This document shows, piece after piece, positions 6,050 through 14,306 of a DNA stretch of 17,837 nucleotides (position 1 is the stretch's first letter; every line of letters begins with the position of its first letter). The notes below the pieces were generated by a model. It was given only the letters and a program-made list of their open reading frames with translations. It was not told the DNA's origin and did not search any database. The stretch lies in contig MGQF01000039.1 of assembly GCA_001797745.1 (NCBI GenBank), forward strand, positions 3,870 to 21,706. The letters run 5' to 3'. Origin of the DNA: Deltaproteobacteria bacterium RBG_13_52_11 (GTDB lineage Bacteria; Desulfobacterota; B13-G15; RBG-16-54-18). A program made the translations under genes and the position numbers.

Positions 6050-6074
6050 TGGGATGAAGTGGGACAAAGTGGAG
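6050..6074 (+). promoter_or_regulatory. MraZ operator: three 10-bp-spaced boxes
   Basis: TGGGA (6050-6054), TGGGA (6060-6064) and TGGAG (6070-6074) are separated by exactly five bases each. MraZ is known to bind tandem TGGGN boxes with 5-base spacers upstream of its own gene, so autoregulation is expected. The first box lies at the predicted transcription start, and the third also serves as the Shine-Dalgarno sequence (GGAG, seven bases before ATG). Confidence 0.82.
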
Positions 6075-6081
6075 TAAAAAG

Positions 6082-6528
6082 ATGTTCAGGGGCAGGTTCG
6101 AATACAACATAGATGAAAAGGGGAGGATAAGCATCCCCGCCAAGTTCAGGGAGGTCCTGAAGCGGGAGTACGGTAGCGATCAGCTGATCATCACCATCTT
6201 TGACAGTTGCCTCGTGGCCTACCCCCTCGCGGAATGGCAGGTCTTCGAGGAGAAGATGAAGAACCTCTCCCTTCTCAAGAAAGAAGTGAAGTTCTTCCTG
6301 CGCTATTTTTATTCCGGGGCCATAGAGTGCGCCATCGATGACCATGGACGAATCCTGATCCCCTCCCAATTTCGTGAACATGCCCGTTTGAAAAAAGAGA
6401 CCGTCTTCGTCGGGGTGATGAAGGGCTTCGAGATATGGGACAAAGAGGTCTGGGCGGGAGAGATAGAAAAATACAAAGAGACCTTTGATGAGATAAGCGA
6501 GAGCATAGCCGAGTGGATGGGGCTGTGA
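6082..6528 (+). CDS. mraZ: Transcriptional regulator MraZ
   Basis: MraZ is an AbrB-like, ring-forming DNA-binding protein that represses its own dcw operon. The 148 residues contain the two expected swapped-hairpin repeats. The first has DEKGRISIPAKFR (11-23), the second DDHGRILIPSQFR (86-98). Each carries the DxxxGR signature that contacts DNA. The C-terminal part (FEIWDKEVW, then a helix of about 30 residues) is normal. The ATG follows GGAG by seven bases and lies right after the three operator boxes. The rsmH start overlaps the mraZ stop, so they are translated together. Confidence 0.96.
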   Translation: MFRGRFEYNIDEKGRISIPAKFREVLKREYGSDQLIITIFDSCLVAYPLAEWQVFEEKMKNLSLLKKEVKFFLRYFYSGAIECAIDDHGRILIPSQFREHARLKKETVFVGVMKGFEIWDKEVWAGEIEKYKETFDEISESIAEWMGL

Positions 6529-7463
6529 GGGGATATCTCCATACCCCCGTCTTGACAGAGGAAGTGATAGCACACCTAAAGTGCCGAGAGGGAGGGATAT
6601 TCGTCGATGCCACCGTCGGTGAAGGGGGACACACCCTGGAGATCTTACGGGCCTCACGACGGAACAAGGTCATCGGTATCGACTGGGATCAAGAGATTCT
6701 TGAGCGGGCACGGGAGAGGGTGGCAGGATACGCCGATCGGGTAACCTTGATGCACGATGACTTTGTCCATCTTCCGCAGGTCTTGCGAGCTTTGGGGGTA
6801 GAGAAGGTCGACGGCCTCCTCTTCGATTTAGGGGTATCGACCGTTCACTTCCAGGAAGAGAGGCGGGGCTTTAGTCTTCACCACGATGGGCCTCTGGACA
6901 TGAGAATGGACACCAGGAGGCGGTTGACGGCCTATGATATCGTAAACCACTCTTCCCTCGAGGAAATAGAAAGGATTGTACGAAGCAATGGCGAAGAAAG
7001 GTGGGCCAAAAGGATTGCCAAGGTCGTCGGAAACGAGAGGCAGCGGAAAGAAATCAAGACCACAGGCGATTTAGCGGAGATTGTCTCTCGATCCATCCCG
7101 AGCAAGTATCACAGCCGTCGAATACATCCTGCGACCAAGACCTTTTTGGCCCTGAGGATCGCGGTAAATGAGGAGCTGAAAAACATAGAAGGAGCCCTTA
7201 CTGTAGCTCCCCTCCTGCTCAAGCGAGGGGGGAGAATTGGCTTCATATCCTTTCATTCTTTGGAGGACAGGATCGTCAAGGAAGGCTTTAAAAGGATGGA
7301 GCGCACATGTGTCTGCCCCCCTACCCTCCCGCAGTGCGTCTGTGGGGGGAGGGAAAAGGTCTTGCAGATCATTACTAAGCGCCCCCTCACCCCCCGTCCC
7401 GAGGAGCTGAGGAATAACCCCCGGGCACGGAGCGCAAAACTGAGGGTGGCAGAAAGGGTGTAA
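6525..7463 (+). CDS. rsmH: 16S rRNA (cytosine(1402)-N4)-methyltransferase
   Basis: RsmH (formerly MraW) methylates N4 of C1402 in 16S rRNA using S-adenosylmethionine. From GTG 6525, whose last two bases begin the mraZ TGA stop, it is 312 residues. Motifs: HTPVLTEEV (6-14), the SAM loop FVDATVGEGGHT (26-37), GIDWDQEIL for ribose binding, LLFDLGVSTVHF, RRGFSLHHDGPLDMRMD, the IHPATKTFLALRIAVNEEL helix, and GGRIGFISFHSLEDRIVK near the C terminus. Another GTG at 6513 would add four residues. Neither start has a strong ribosome binding site; coupling to mraZ is likely. A four-cysteine CVCPPTLPQCVC cluster is seen near the end, as in many RsmH. Confidence 0.94.
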   Translation: MRGYLHTPVLTEEVIAHLKCREGGIFVDATVGEGGHTLEILRASRRNKVIGIDWDQEILERARERVAGYADRVTLMHDDFVHLPQVLRALGVEKVDGLLFDLGVSTVHFQEERRGFSLHHDGPLDMRMDTRRRLTAYDIVNHSSLEEIERIVRSNGEERWAKRIAKVVGNERQRKEIKTTGDLAEIVSRSIPSKYHSRRIHPATKTFLALRIAVNEELKNIEGALTVAPLLLKRGGRIGFISFHSLEDRIVKEGFKRMERTCVCPPTLPQCVCGGREKVLQIITKRPLTPRPEELRNNPRARSAKLRVAERV

Positions 7464-7495
7464 GGTAAACTACCCCGCCAAGGGCGTGACTTGAG

Positions 7496-7516
7496 TCCCG
7501 TTTTAGCGGGATTTTT
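7496..7516 (+). terminator. Possible weak terminator after rsmH
   Basis: TCCCG and CGGGA flank a TTTTAG loop and are followed directly by five T, 33 bases after the rsmH stop. The stem can extend by G-U and A-U pairs into the T run, which weakens it as a terminator. It might cause partial termination or be a small repeat; the CCCG/CGGG arms recall those at 243 and 1750. Confidence 0.35.
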
Positions 7517-7536
7517 GGGACAAAGCTCGAACTTAG

Positions 7537-7552
7537 GTCTTCACCTGAAGAC
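7537..7552 (+). promoter_or_regulatory. Palindrome upstream of the MerR-like gene
   Basis: GTCTTC and GAAGAC form a perfect 6-bp dyad around ACCT. Overlapping small dyads (GGTCTTCACC and CCTGAAGACAGG) share it. It ends 44 bases before the ATG at 7597. Dyads are typical targets of dimeric MerR-type regulators, so it could be an autoregulatory site; no clear -35/-10 pair was found around it. Confidence 0.35.
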
Positions 7553-7596
7553 AGGGGTTTTCTCCCAGAATGGAACAAGAAATAAGGAGGTTTGCC

Positions 7597-7998
7597 ATGA
7601 GAGCTTCTAAATTAATGAATAACATTCCAGGAATTACCATGGATCATCTGTACAACTGGGAGCGGCAAGGCTACCTTGCGCCCAGCAGGATCAGCGTAGG
7701 GAAAAAACAGATAAGGGACTATACGGAAAAAGAGGTCCAACTCCTCAAGGCTATGTGGTCCTATTATCAGAAAGGGTTATCTCCAAAGAATGCCTACAGA
7801 AATGCCACGGAGGAAATATTAAAAAGCCCCCTTTCGGCCTTCCCACTGTTACGCGATCACCAGGAAGAACAGGAGATACAGGGAAAGGAAATCGATTCGA
7901 TCGAAGGTATTGCGATCTTTGAGCTGGCTATTCCTTTGAGAAACTATTTCCAATTAAAAATGGGTGAGAAAGAACGGGGGTGGATATCGAAAAGCTAG
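7597..7998 (+). CDS. MerR-like HTH protein inserted in the dcw cluster
   Basis: The start at ATG 7597 is fixed by a strong AAGGAGG six bases upstream, giving 133 residues; an ATG at 7570 would place that site inside the gene. The N-terminal half matches the MerR winged-helix domain: ITMDHLYNWERQGYLAPSR (13-31), a basic wing (GKKQIRDY), and TEKEVQLLKAMWSYYQKGLS (43-62). The rest is a mostly helical tail without a recognised ligand domain and with no cysteine, so it is not a thiol-type metal sensor. It lies between rsmH and ftsL, where classical dcw clusters have no such gene. It may regulate the downstream genes or itself, or act as a nucleoid-binding protein; the function is unknown to me. 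ftsL follows after 55 bases. Confidence 0.72.
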   Translation: MRASKLMNNIPGITMDHLYNWERQGYLAPSRISVGKKQIRDYTEKEVQLLKAMWSYYQKGLSPKNAYRNATEEILKSPLSAFPLLRDHQEEQEIQGKEIDSIEGIAIFELAIPLRNYFQLKMGEKERGWISKS

Positions 7999-8053
7999 AT
8001 TCTCGGACGACTGAGAGGGAGGCAGAGAAAGGAGTATAACGAGGAGGTAGACC

Positions 8054-8407
8054 ATGAGAGACTTCGCCGTCTCCGCCCACCCGATGAGGGGAACCAAGGT
8101 CTTGCAGGGACAGAGAGTGCCCAAGAGGGTTAAAGAAAAAACCTCACGCCCCTCCTTTCTGCTGCCTGGTCTTTTGTTCCTTTTCATCGTCAGTATCCTC
8201 TGTTATGTATGGACGAGGATCCAAGTGGTGCAGTACGGTTACGAAATCTCCTCGGCCTTGCGGGCAAAAGAAGCGGCCGTCTCCGCCCACAATGAACGGA
8301 CGATAGAGATAGCAACTCTGCGCTCAGCACAGCAAGTGGAGAAAAGGGCTCGCGAAGAACTGAGGATGAACCTCCCCCGCAAGGATCAGCTGGTAATCAT
8401 ACGATGA
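8054..8407 (+). CDS. ftsL: Cell division protein FtsL
   Basis: FtsL is a small bitopic inner-membrane protein that, with FtsB and FtsQ, links the divisome to the septal synthase FtsW-FtsI. The sequence shows a basic cytoplasmic N terminus (1-33), one membrane span (about 35-54, FLLPGLLFLFIVSILCYVWT) and a periplasmic coiled-coil-like segment rich in Ala, Glu and Arg, ending LPRKDQLVIIR. The length of 117 is typical, and FtsL proteins share little sequence, so the call rests on topology and position before ftsI. AGGAGG is six bases before the ATG. Its TGA stop overlaps the ftsI ATG (ATGA). Confidence 0.82.
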   Translation: MRDFAVSAHPMRGTKVLQGQRVPKRVKEKTSRPSFLLPGLLFLFIVSILCYVWTRIQVVQYGYEISSALRAKEAAVSAHNERTIEIATLRSAQQVEKRAREELRMNLPRKDQLVIIR

Positions 8408-10356
8408 CGGATCGAGCCAAAGTATACTTTAAGATCCGCGCAGTTATGGTCTTCGTATTCTTTATCCTCTGCCTCGGCTTTATTGCCATACGCGCCTATC
8501 ACATGCAGGTCCTCGAGCGGGGAAAATCCCTTACCGTGGCTCAGCATCAATACTACGATAGGAGGATCAACCTGGCCTCTCCCCGGGGGACCATCTATGA
8601 CTCCAAGGGGAGAGAGTTGGCGGTGAGCATGAGGGTCAATTCCCTCTATGCCCAGCCCGACAAGATAAACAATAAAAGTCCCGTTGCTGCCAAAATCGCA
8701 CCTATTCTGCAAAAAGACGCTCGCGACATCTCTGAGCTCTTGTCATCCCCCAAATCTTTTGTTTGGCTGCAGAGGAAAATGACCCCCATCCAACAGGAGC
8801 AGATCGAGGCCTTGCATCTCTACGGAGTGGATTTCATACCTGAGAGCAGGAGGTTTTACCCTAACTTCGAGCTGGGGTCGCACATCATGGGCTTTGCGGG
8901 GATGGACTCTCAGGGACTTGAAGGTCTGGAGCGGGCATATGACAAGTATCTGAAGACCGCAACTAAATATATGGTGTTGGAGAGGGATGCCCTCGGGAGA
9001 TGGATATATATACCCGAGAATGCAAAAGGGATGAAATCCCCCTATAACCTCCATCTCACCCTCGATCTCCGGGTTCAATACATAGCGGAAAGGGAGTTGA
9101 AAAAAGAAATCATAGCTCAAAAGGCCAGGGGAGGTATGGTGGTGGTTATGGAACCCTCCACCGGAAAGATTCTGGCCATGGCTGTCCACCCTTCCTTTAA
9201 CCCCAACCTCTTTGAGGAGTACGGTGCTGACAGGTGGCGCAACCGCGCCGTCACCGATTCCTTTGAGCCGGGTTCCCTCATGAAGGTATTTCTCCTGGCC
9301 GCCGTTTTAAAGGAAGAGACAACAAAGGAAAACGATATCATATTCTGTGAAAACGGGGCCTATAATATACAGGGGCATACCATTCATGATGTAAGCCCCC
9401 ACGGGTGGTTGCCCTTGCGTGATATCATACGGTACTCCAGCAACATCGGCTCCTATAAAGTAGGAAAGAAGTTGGGAGCAGAGAGGTTCTACCGCTATTT
9501 GGATGCCTTTGGGTTCACCGAAACAACGGGGATCGATCTCCTGGGAGAGAATGCGGGGAACACCCGTCCTCCCGCATCCTGGTCCCCCATCGATCTGGCC
9601 ATCATCTCCTTTGGCCAGGGGGTATCGGTCACCGCCCTCCAATTGATCACCGCCCTCAGCTGCATCGCCAATGGTGGTGATTTAATGAAGCCCTATCTCG
9701 TTGAGCGAATAACCGATGAGGAAGGCAAGGTGATAGCGGAATTCTCCCCACAGGTGAGGAGAAAGGTCCTCTCAAAAGAGATAAGCCAGCGGGTTACCTC
9801 CGTAATGAAGGAGGTCGTGACAAGTGGAACGGGAATCCGGGGCCGTATTCCCGGTTATGAGGTAGCCGGCAAGACCGCTACCGCCCAAAAGGTTGAGTCC
9901 GCTACCGGGGAATATTCAAGAGATAAGGTCGTCGCTTCCTTCATGGGATTTCTCCCTGCTGATGAGCCCCGGGTGGCCATCCTCGTAGTTGTGGACGAAC
10001 CAAAAAGTGCCCATTACGGGGGGACGACAGCAACACCTATCTTTAAGAGGATCGCCGAAGAACTCATGAGCTATATGGGAACACCTCCTACAGAAAAAGA
10101 CTTTAGCAAAAAACTCATCCTGGCGCAGATCCCCCAAACTACAAAGCAGAGGGACAGCCGAAACAAAGAGACCTCCCAGCAGGGGATGCCCGATCTGCGA
10201 GGTCTCAGTATGAGAAAGGCCTTGGCACGATTGGCAGAGGAAAAGGTACGGATCAGGTTGGCGGGAAGTGGAATATTGGTAGGTCAACGGCCAAATCCCG
10301 GGGACGCCCTCAAAGAGGGGTGTGAGGTCTTTCTAAAATTTGCCCCTCCCCGGTAA
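8404..10356 (+). CDS. ftsI: Septal peptidoglycan transpeptidase FtsI (PBP3) with PASTA domain
   Basis: Class B penicillin-binding protein that cross-links septal peptidoglycan with FtsW. The 650 residues show one N-terminal span (about 14-32), a dimerisation/pedestal region (SPRGTIYDSKGRELAVS, then FYPNFELGSHIMGFAG), the transpeptidase domain, and one C-terminal PASTA domain (595-649, MPDLRGLSMRKALARLAEE onwards). Active-site motifs: SLMK with nucleophile Ser291 and Lys294, SSN (345-347), and KTAT (490-493) in place of the usual KTGT. The Gly-to-Ala change at 492 is unusual but the surrounding VAGKTATAQK is otherwise standard, so I expect an active enzyme. PASTA tails bind muropeptides or stalk regions and are absent from E. 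coli FtsI. It overlaps ftsL by four bases. Confidence 0.95.
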   Translation: MTDRAKVYFKIRAVMVFVFFILCLGFIAIRAYHMQVLERGKSLTVAQHQYYDRRINLASPRGTIYDSKGRELAVSMRVNSLYAQPDKINNKSPVAAKIAPILQKDARDISELLSSPKSFVWLQRKMTPIQQEQIEALHLYGVDFIPESRRFYPNFELGSHIMGFAGMDSQGLEGLERAYDKYLKTATKYMVLERDALGRWIYIPENAKGMKSPYNLHLTLDLRVQYIAERELKKEIIAQKARGGMVVVMEPSTGKILAMAVHPSFNPNLFEEYGADRWRNRAVTDSFEPGSLMKVFLLAAVLKEETTKENDIIFCENGAYNIQGHTIHDVSPHGWLPLRDIIRYSSNIGSYKVGKKLGAERFYRYLDAFGFTETTGIDLLGENAGNTRPPASWSPIDLAIISFGQGVSVTALQLITALSCIANGGDLMKPYLVERITDEEGKVIAEFSPQVRRKVLSKEISQRVTSVMKEVVTSGTGIRGRIPGYEVAGKTATAQKVESATGEYSRDKVVASFMGFLPADEPRVAILVVVDEPKSAHYGGTTATPIFKRIAEELMSYMGTPPTEKDFSKKLILAQIPQTTKQRDSRNKETSQQGMPDLRGLSMRKALARLAEEKVRIRLAGSGILVGQRPNPGDALKEGCEVFLKFAPPR

Positions 10357-10366
10357 AGACAATACC

Positions 10367-11845
10367 GTGCAGTTAGCCCGGCTGATCCGCTCACTGGATG
10401 TGATAGAATCGAGGGGTATCATGGATGTCGATATTACAGATATCTCCTACCACAGCCACCGGGTAAAAGAGGGGACCCTCTTTGTTGCCATCCCGGGTAC
10501 AAAACGTGATGGCTATCACTTTATAGAGGAGAGTATTACACGGGGGGCACGGGCGATCATCACGGAGCAGATACCCCTTCACCCTGTTGACATTCCCCTG
10601 GTGGTAGTAAAGGACACGCGGAAGGCCTTGGCCCAGATATCGGCTGAATTCTTCTCACATCCCTCACGCGAGATAAGGCTCGTGGGGATCACGGGAACCA
10701 ACGGAAAAACCACCACCTCCTACCTGATCGAGTCTATCATCAAGGCAGCGGGGAAAGCGGTTGGCGTAATCGGAACCATCAATTACAGACTGGGGAAAAA
10801 AGTGCAACCCGCCCCCACCACCACCCCCCAGTCCTACGACCTGCAACAATTACTGCGCGAGATGATCACCAAAGGCGCAGAGTACGTGGTGATGGAGGTA
10901 TCCTCCCATGCCCTGGATCAGGAACGGGTGCGGGGGTGCCACTTTGATGTGGGAGTCATCACCAACATCACTCCGGAACACCTCGACTATCATGAGGATA
11001 TGGATCGGTATTTTGCCGCCAAAAAGCGCTTCTTCCATGAGATCCTCCCCGAGTCTGAGAAAGACCCCTGGGCCATCATCAATCTCGACGACCCCCTGCT
11101 GGAGGATCTTCAGAAGGAACTCCCCCCTGTGCGGGTGATGACCTATGGCCTCGACCAAGGAGAGGTGAAGGCGCCACAGAGAGAGATCTCATTGGGCGGA
11201 ATACGGGCTACCCTCTCCTCTCCGTCAGGCCCCCTGGAGATAAGGACCCCCCTGATCGGCGAATACAACCTCTACAACATCATGGCAGCAACGGCTGTGG
11301 GGATCTCTCTGGGTATCCCCACTGAGGCCATACATCAAGGGATCAAAGACCTTTCCCTGATTCCGGGGAGGATGGAGCGAATCGGGGATGGGAATCCGTG
11401 GGTCCTCGTCGACTACGCCCATACCCCTGATGCCCTGGAGAAGGCCATCAAAGAGGTGCGGAGGCTTGCCCTGGGGCGGGTCTTCGTCGTCTTCGGCTGT
11501 GGTGGTGACAGGGACAGGACCAAAAGGGCCCCCATGGGGAGAATCGGGGTGACGTGGTCGGAACTGGCCATCATCACCTCCGACAACCCCCGCACCGAGG
11601 ATCCTCTCAAGATCATCGAGGAGATAGAGAAGGGGGCCAGGGGGGTTTCGCCACATCGCTACCTTGTCATTCCCGATAGGAGGAAGGCCATTCAGAAGGC
11701 CATTGCCCTCGCAGAAGAGCAGGATTGCGTGCTCATCACCGGGAAGGGGCATGAAGACTACCAAATCATAGGTGAGCAGCGGCTACCCTTTGACGATCGC
11801 GATGAGGCGCGCAAGGCCTTGGAGGAAAGGGACGAAGGGTCATGA
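10367..11845 (+). CDS. murE: UDP-MurNAc-L-Ala-D-Glu--2,6-diaminopimelate ligase
   Basis: MurE adds the third residue of the peptidoglycan stem peptide in the cytosol, using ATP. From GTG 10367 it is 492 residues. Motifs: GITGTNGKTTT P-loop (107-117), TTTPQSYDLQ, MEVSSHALDQERV, NITPEHLDYH, the carbamylated-lysine site AAKKRFF (Lys219), GRMERI, VDYAHTPDALE, and DNPR (406-409), the signature for meso-diaminopimelate as substrate. This points to a Gram-negative-type wall. GTG is preferred because MQLARLIRSL matches the usual MurE beginning; a TTG at 10340 would overlap ftsI by 17 bases and add nine atypical residues. Neither has a strong ribosome binding site. It is coupled to murF by an ATGA overlap. 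Confidence 0.94.
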   Translation: MQLARLIRSLDVIESRGIMDVDITDISYHSHRVKEGTLFVAIPGTKRDGYHFIEESITRGARAIITEQIPLHPVDIPLVVVKDTRKALAQISAEFFSHPSREIRLVGITGTNGKTTTSYLIESIIKAAGKAVGVIGTINYRLGKKVQPAPTTTPQSYDLQQLLREMITKGAEYVVMEVSSHALDQERVRGCHFDVGVITNITPEHLDYHEDMDRYFAAKKRFFHEILPESEKDPWAIINLDDPLLEDLQKELPPVRVMTYGLDQGEVKAPQREISLGGIRATLSSPSGPLEIRTPLIGEYNLYNIMAATAVGISLGIPTEAIHQGIKDLSLIPGRMERIGDGNPWVLVDYAHTPDALEKAIKEVRRLALGRVFVVFGCGGDRDRTKRAPMGRIGVTWSELAIITSDNPRTEDPLKIIEEIEKGARGVSPHRYLVIPDRRKAIQKAIALAEEQDCVLITGKGHEDYQIIGEQRLPFDDRDEARKALEERDEGS

Positions 11846-13239
11846 CCTCAGAGGAGGAACAGTTGTCAATTGAAATGGTCTTAGAGGCTACCAAAGGGGT
11901 CTTGATCCAGGGTGATGCGCAGACTTCTTTTGCCGGCGTCTCCACCGACTCGCGATCTATCAGGCCCGGCGAGCTCTTCTTCGCACTGAGGGGAGGGCAT
12001 TTCGATGGACATCGATTTTTCGCCGAGGCGGTTCAGAGGGGGGCAGGGGGAGGCGTGGTGGAAGAAGAGGTCGAACGGTCTTCAGAAAAAACCATCCCTT
12101 TAATTAAGGTAACGGACACCCTCCGGGCACTAGGGGATCTGGCCAACCTTTGGCGAAAAAGACACCCCATCCCCCTCGTGGCCGTCGTGGGGAGCAATGG
12201 GAAGACTACCACAAAAGAGATGGCGGCCGGGATCCTTGAAAAAAAGTATAAGGTCATGAAGAACCCGGGAAACCTCAATAACCTCATTGGTCTCCCCCTC
12301 TCTCTGTTGAAGATGAACTCCAAAGACCACGTGGCAATCCTGGAGATGGGGATGAACCGCAAAGGGGAGATACTCAGGTTGACCCAGATAGCAGAACCCG
12401 AGCTGGGGATTTTGACTAATATCGGACCCGTTCATTTGGAGGGGTTAGGGTCCGTCGAAGGGGTCATGGAGGCCAAGGGAGAGCTCTTAGAAGGCATGGG
12501 CGCACAAGGGAGGCTCATCTTCAACGCCGATGACCCCCGGGTGGTGGAACTAAGCAAGGGGTTTGGGGGTGACAAGATATCATTCGGGATACAGAACCCC
12601 GCTGACTGGATGGCAACCGATATCCGCACACGTGAGGACGGAAGGATCTCCTTTCAGTTAAAGGGGAGCAACGGTAAGATACCCGTCTCTTTGCAGCTCA
12701 TAGGGCGTCACCAGGTCTATAATGCCTTGGCTGCTGCCGCAGTAACCTCCTCCTTGGGCGTCGGGATGGAGGGAATGAAGGGGGGGTTGGAGGCCTTCCA
12801 ATCCCCGCCCATGAGGATGGAATTGATCCTCCTCGGAGAGGGGATCAAGATCATCAACGACGCCTACAATGCCAATCCCCCATCGATGGAATCCGCTCTC
12901 ATCGCCCTCGAGGAGGTAGCGAGGGGGAGAAAGATCGCCGTCCTCGGAGATATGTGGGAGCTGGGTGAATACGCACGGCAAGCCCATAGGGAGCTCGGCC
13001 GAGTGGTAAAAGAGAGAGGGGTCAATCTCCTCTTTCTCCTCGGGCAATTCGCCCGTGAGGTGGCCCATGGGGCACAAGAGGCGGGAATGGACCCCCAGGC
13101 CATCTGCCTCGGGAAAGATCACCACGAGGTGAGCCTTCTGCTCGCCCGGACCGTGAAGAAAGGTGATTGGGTGTTGGTCAAGGGCTCGCGCATCACGAAA
13201 ATGGAAGAAATCATAAAGGAACTGAGGGAGGCACTATGA
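11842..13239 (+). CDS. murF: UDP-MurNAc-tripeptide--D-alanyl-D-alanine ligase
   Basis: MurF joins D-Ala-D-Ala to the UDP-MurNAc-tripeptide, finishing the cytosolic precursor. The 465 residues show the N-terminal substrate domain (STDSRSIRPGELFFALRG), the P-loop VGSNGKTTTKE (116-126), NPGNLNNLIGLPLSLL, LEMGMNRKGEI, NIGPVHLEGLGS, the ADDPR segment, RHQVYNALAAAAV, and IINDAYNANPPSMESAL with LGDMWELG in the C-terminal domain. All are standard for MurF and separate it from MurC, MurD and MurE. The ATG lies inside the murE stop. The 3' end carries GGGAGG, which serves as the mraY ribosome binding site. Confidence 0.96.
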   Translation: MTSEEEQLSIEMVLEATKGVLIQGDAQTSFAGVSTDSRSIRPGELFFALRGGHFDGHRFFAEAVQRGAGGGVVEEEVERSSEKTIPLIKVTDTLRALGDLANLWRKRHPIPLVAVVGSNGKTTTKEMAAGILEKKYKVMKNPGNLNNLIGLPLSLLKMNSKDHVAILEMGMNRKGEILRLTQIAEPELGILTNIGPVHLEGLGSVEGVMEAKGELLEGMGAQGRLIFNADDPRVVELSKGFGGDKISFGIQNPADWMATDIRTREDGRISFQLKGSNGKIPVSLQLIGRHQVYNALAAAAVTSSLGVGMEGMKGGLEAFQSPPMRMELILLGEGIKIINDAYNANPPSMESALIALEEVARGRKIAVLGDMWELGEYARQAHRELGRVVKERGVNLLFLLGQFAREVAHGAQEAGMDPQAICLGKDHHEVSLLLARTVKKGDWVLVKGSRITKMEEIIKELREAL

Positions 13240-14306
13240 TCTACCACCTTTTTTATCCGCTCCATACCACCCATATCGCCTTCAACGTACTGAAATACAT
13301 CTCCTTCAGGGCCATCTCCGCCACCCTCACCGCGCTGCTCATCACCTTTATCCTGGGTCCATGGCTCATCAAGAAGCTCAAGGAACTCCAGATCGGGCAG
13401 CGGGTCAGGGAGGACGTCCCCGCTAGACACCGGGCCAAGGAGGGGACACCGACCATGGGTGGGACTTTGATCATCATCGCCGTTATCGGGTCTACCTTGT
13501 TGTGGAGCAACTTGACGAACCTCTATGTATGGTTGGTCCTGTTCATCACCAGTGCCTATGCCCTGCTCGGATTTGTGGACGACTACAGAAAGATAAAGCG
13601 GGGCAAAGGGGTATCCGGCAGAGCCAAGTTGATCTTTCAGACGACCATCGCCCTGGTAGCCGCAGGCGCCCTGTTCACCGTTATGGGCTTTAACCACCAC
13701 CTCACCTTCCCCTTTTTCAAATATCTCCACCCCGATTTAGGGCTTTTTTATATCATCTTTATCATCTTCATCCTCGTGGGGACCTCGAACGCCGTCAATC
13801 TCACCGATGGACTGGATGGATTAGCGATAGGGCCGGTGATGATCACGGCAGGGACCTTTGCCCTCGTCACCTACCTGTCTGGACACGCCCAGTTCTCCAA
13901 CTACCTACAGATCCCCTATACGAGCGGGTGCGGGGAACTGAGCATCTTCTGTGGGGCCATCGTAGGGGCGGGATTGGGGTTTCTCTGGTTTAATACCTAT
14001 CCAGCCCAGATCTTCATGGGGGACATAGGATCCCTCTCTCTGGGAGGGGCCTTGGCAATGGTGGCCATTATAGCCAAGCAGGAGATCTTCTTGGCCATCG
14101 TGGGGGGGATCTTTGTCATCGAGACCCTGTCTGTGATCATCCAGGTGGCGGTCTACCAAACTAAAAGGAAACGGGTCTTCAAGATGGCCCCCCTCCACCA
14201 TCACTTCGAGTTAATGGGATGGGTCGAACCAAAAATCATCGTGCGCTTCTGGATCGTCACCATCATCCTGTCCTTGATCGCCATCAGCACCTTAAAGTTG
14301 AGATGA
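13236..14306 (+). CDS. mraY: Phospho-N-acetylmuramoyl-pentapeptide transferase
   Basis: MraY transfers phospho-MurNAc-pentapeptide to undecaprenyl phosphate, giving lipid I at the inner membrane. From ATG 13236 it is 356 residues with about ten spans. Catalytic and Mg2+-binding features are seen: Asp115 and Asp116 in FVDDYRK, NLTDGLDGLA (Asp191, Asp194), Asp263 in MGDIGSLSLGG, and the PLHHHFE triple histidine (321-323). The N-terminal region with REDVPARHRAKEGTPTMGG is the conserved first cytoplasmic loop. An in-frame upstream ATG at 13167 is inside murF and has no support; the chosen start overlaps the murF stop (ATGA) and has GGGAGG four bases before it. Confidence 0.96.
   Translation: MIYHLFYPLHTTHIAFNVLKYISFRAISATLTALLITFILGPWLIKKLKELQIGQRVREDVPARHRAKEGTPTMGGTLIIIAVIGSTLLWSNLTNLYVWLVLFITSAYALLGFVDDYRKIKRGKGVSGRAKLIFQTTIALVAAGALFTVMGFNHHLTFPFFKYLHPDLGLFYIIFIIFILVGTSNAVNLTDGLDGLAIGPVMITAGTFALVTYLSGHAQFSNYLQIPYTSGCGELSIFCGAIVGAGLGFLWFNTYPAQIFMGDIGSLSLGGALAMVAIIAKQEIFLAIVGGIFVIETLSVIIQVAVYQTKRKRVFKMAPLHHHFELMGWVEPKIIVRFWIVTIILSLIAISTLKLR

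Noticed and set aside
5959..6657. Minus-strand open frame of 232 codons over the mraZ promoter and mraZ
   Set aside because: It covers a strong promoter and operator and is antisense to mraZ; no recognisable domain.
10340..10366. TTG start for murE
   Set aside because: It adds nine residues not typical of MurE and overlaps ftsI; GTG 10367 gives the family-like start MQLARLI.
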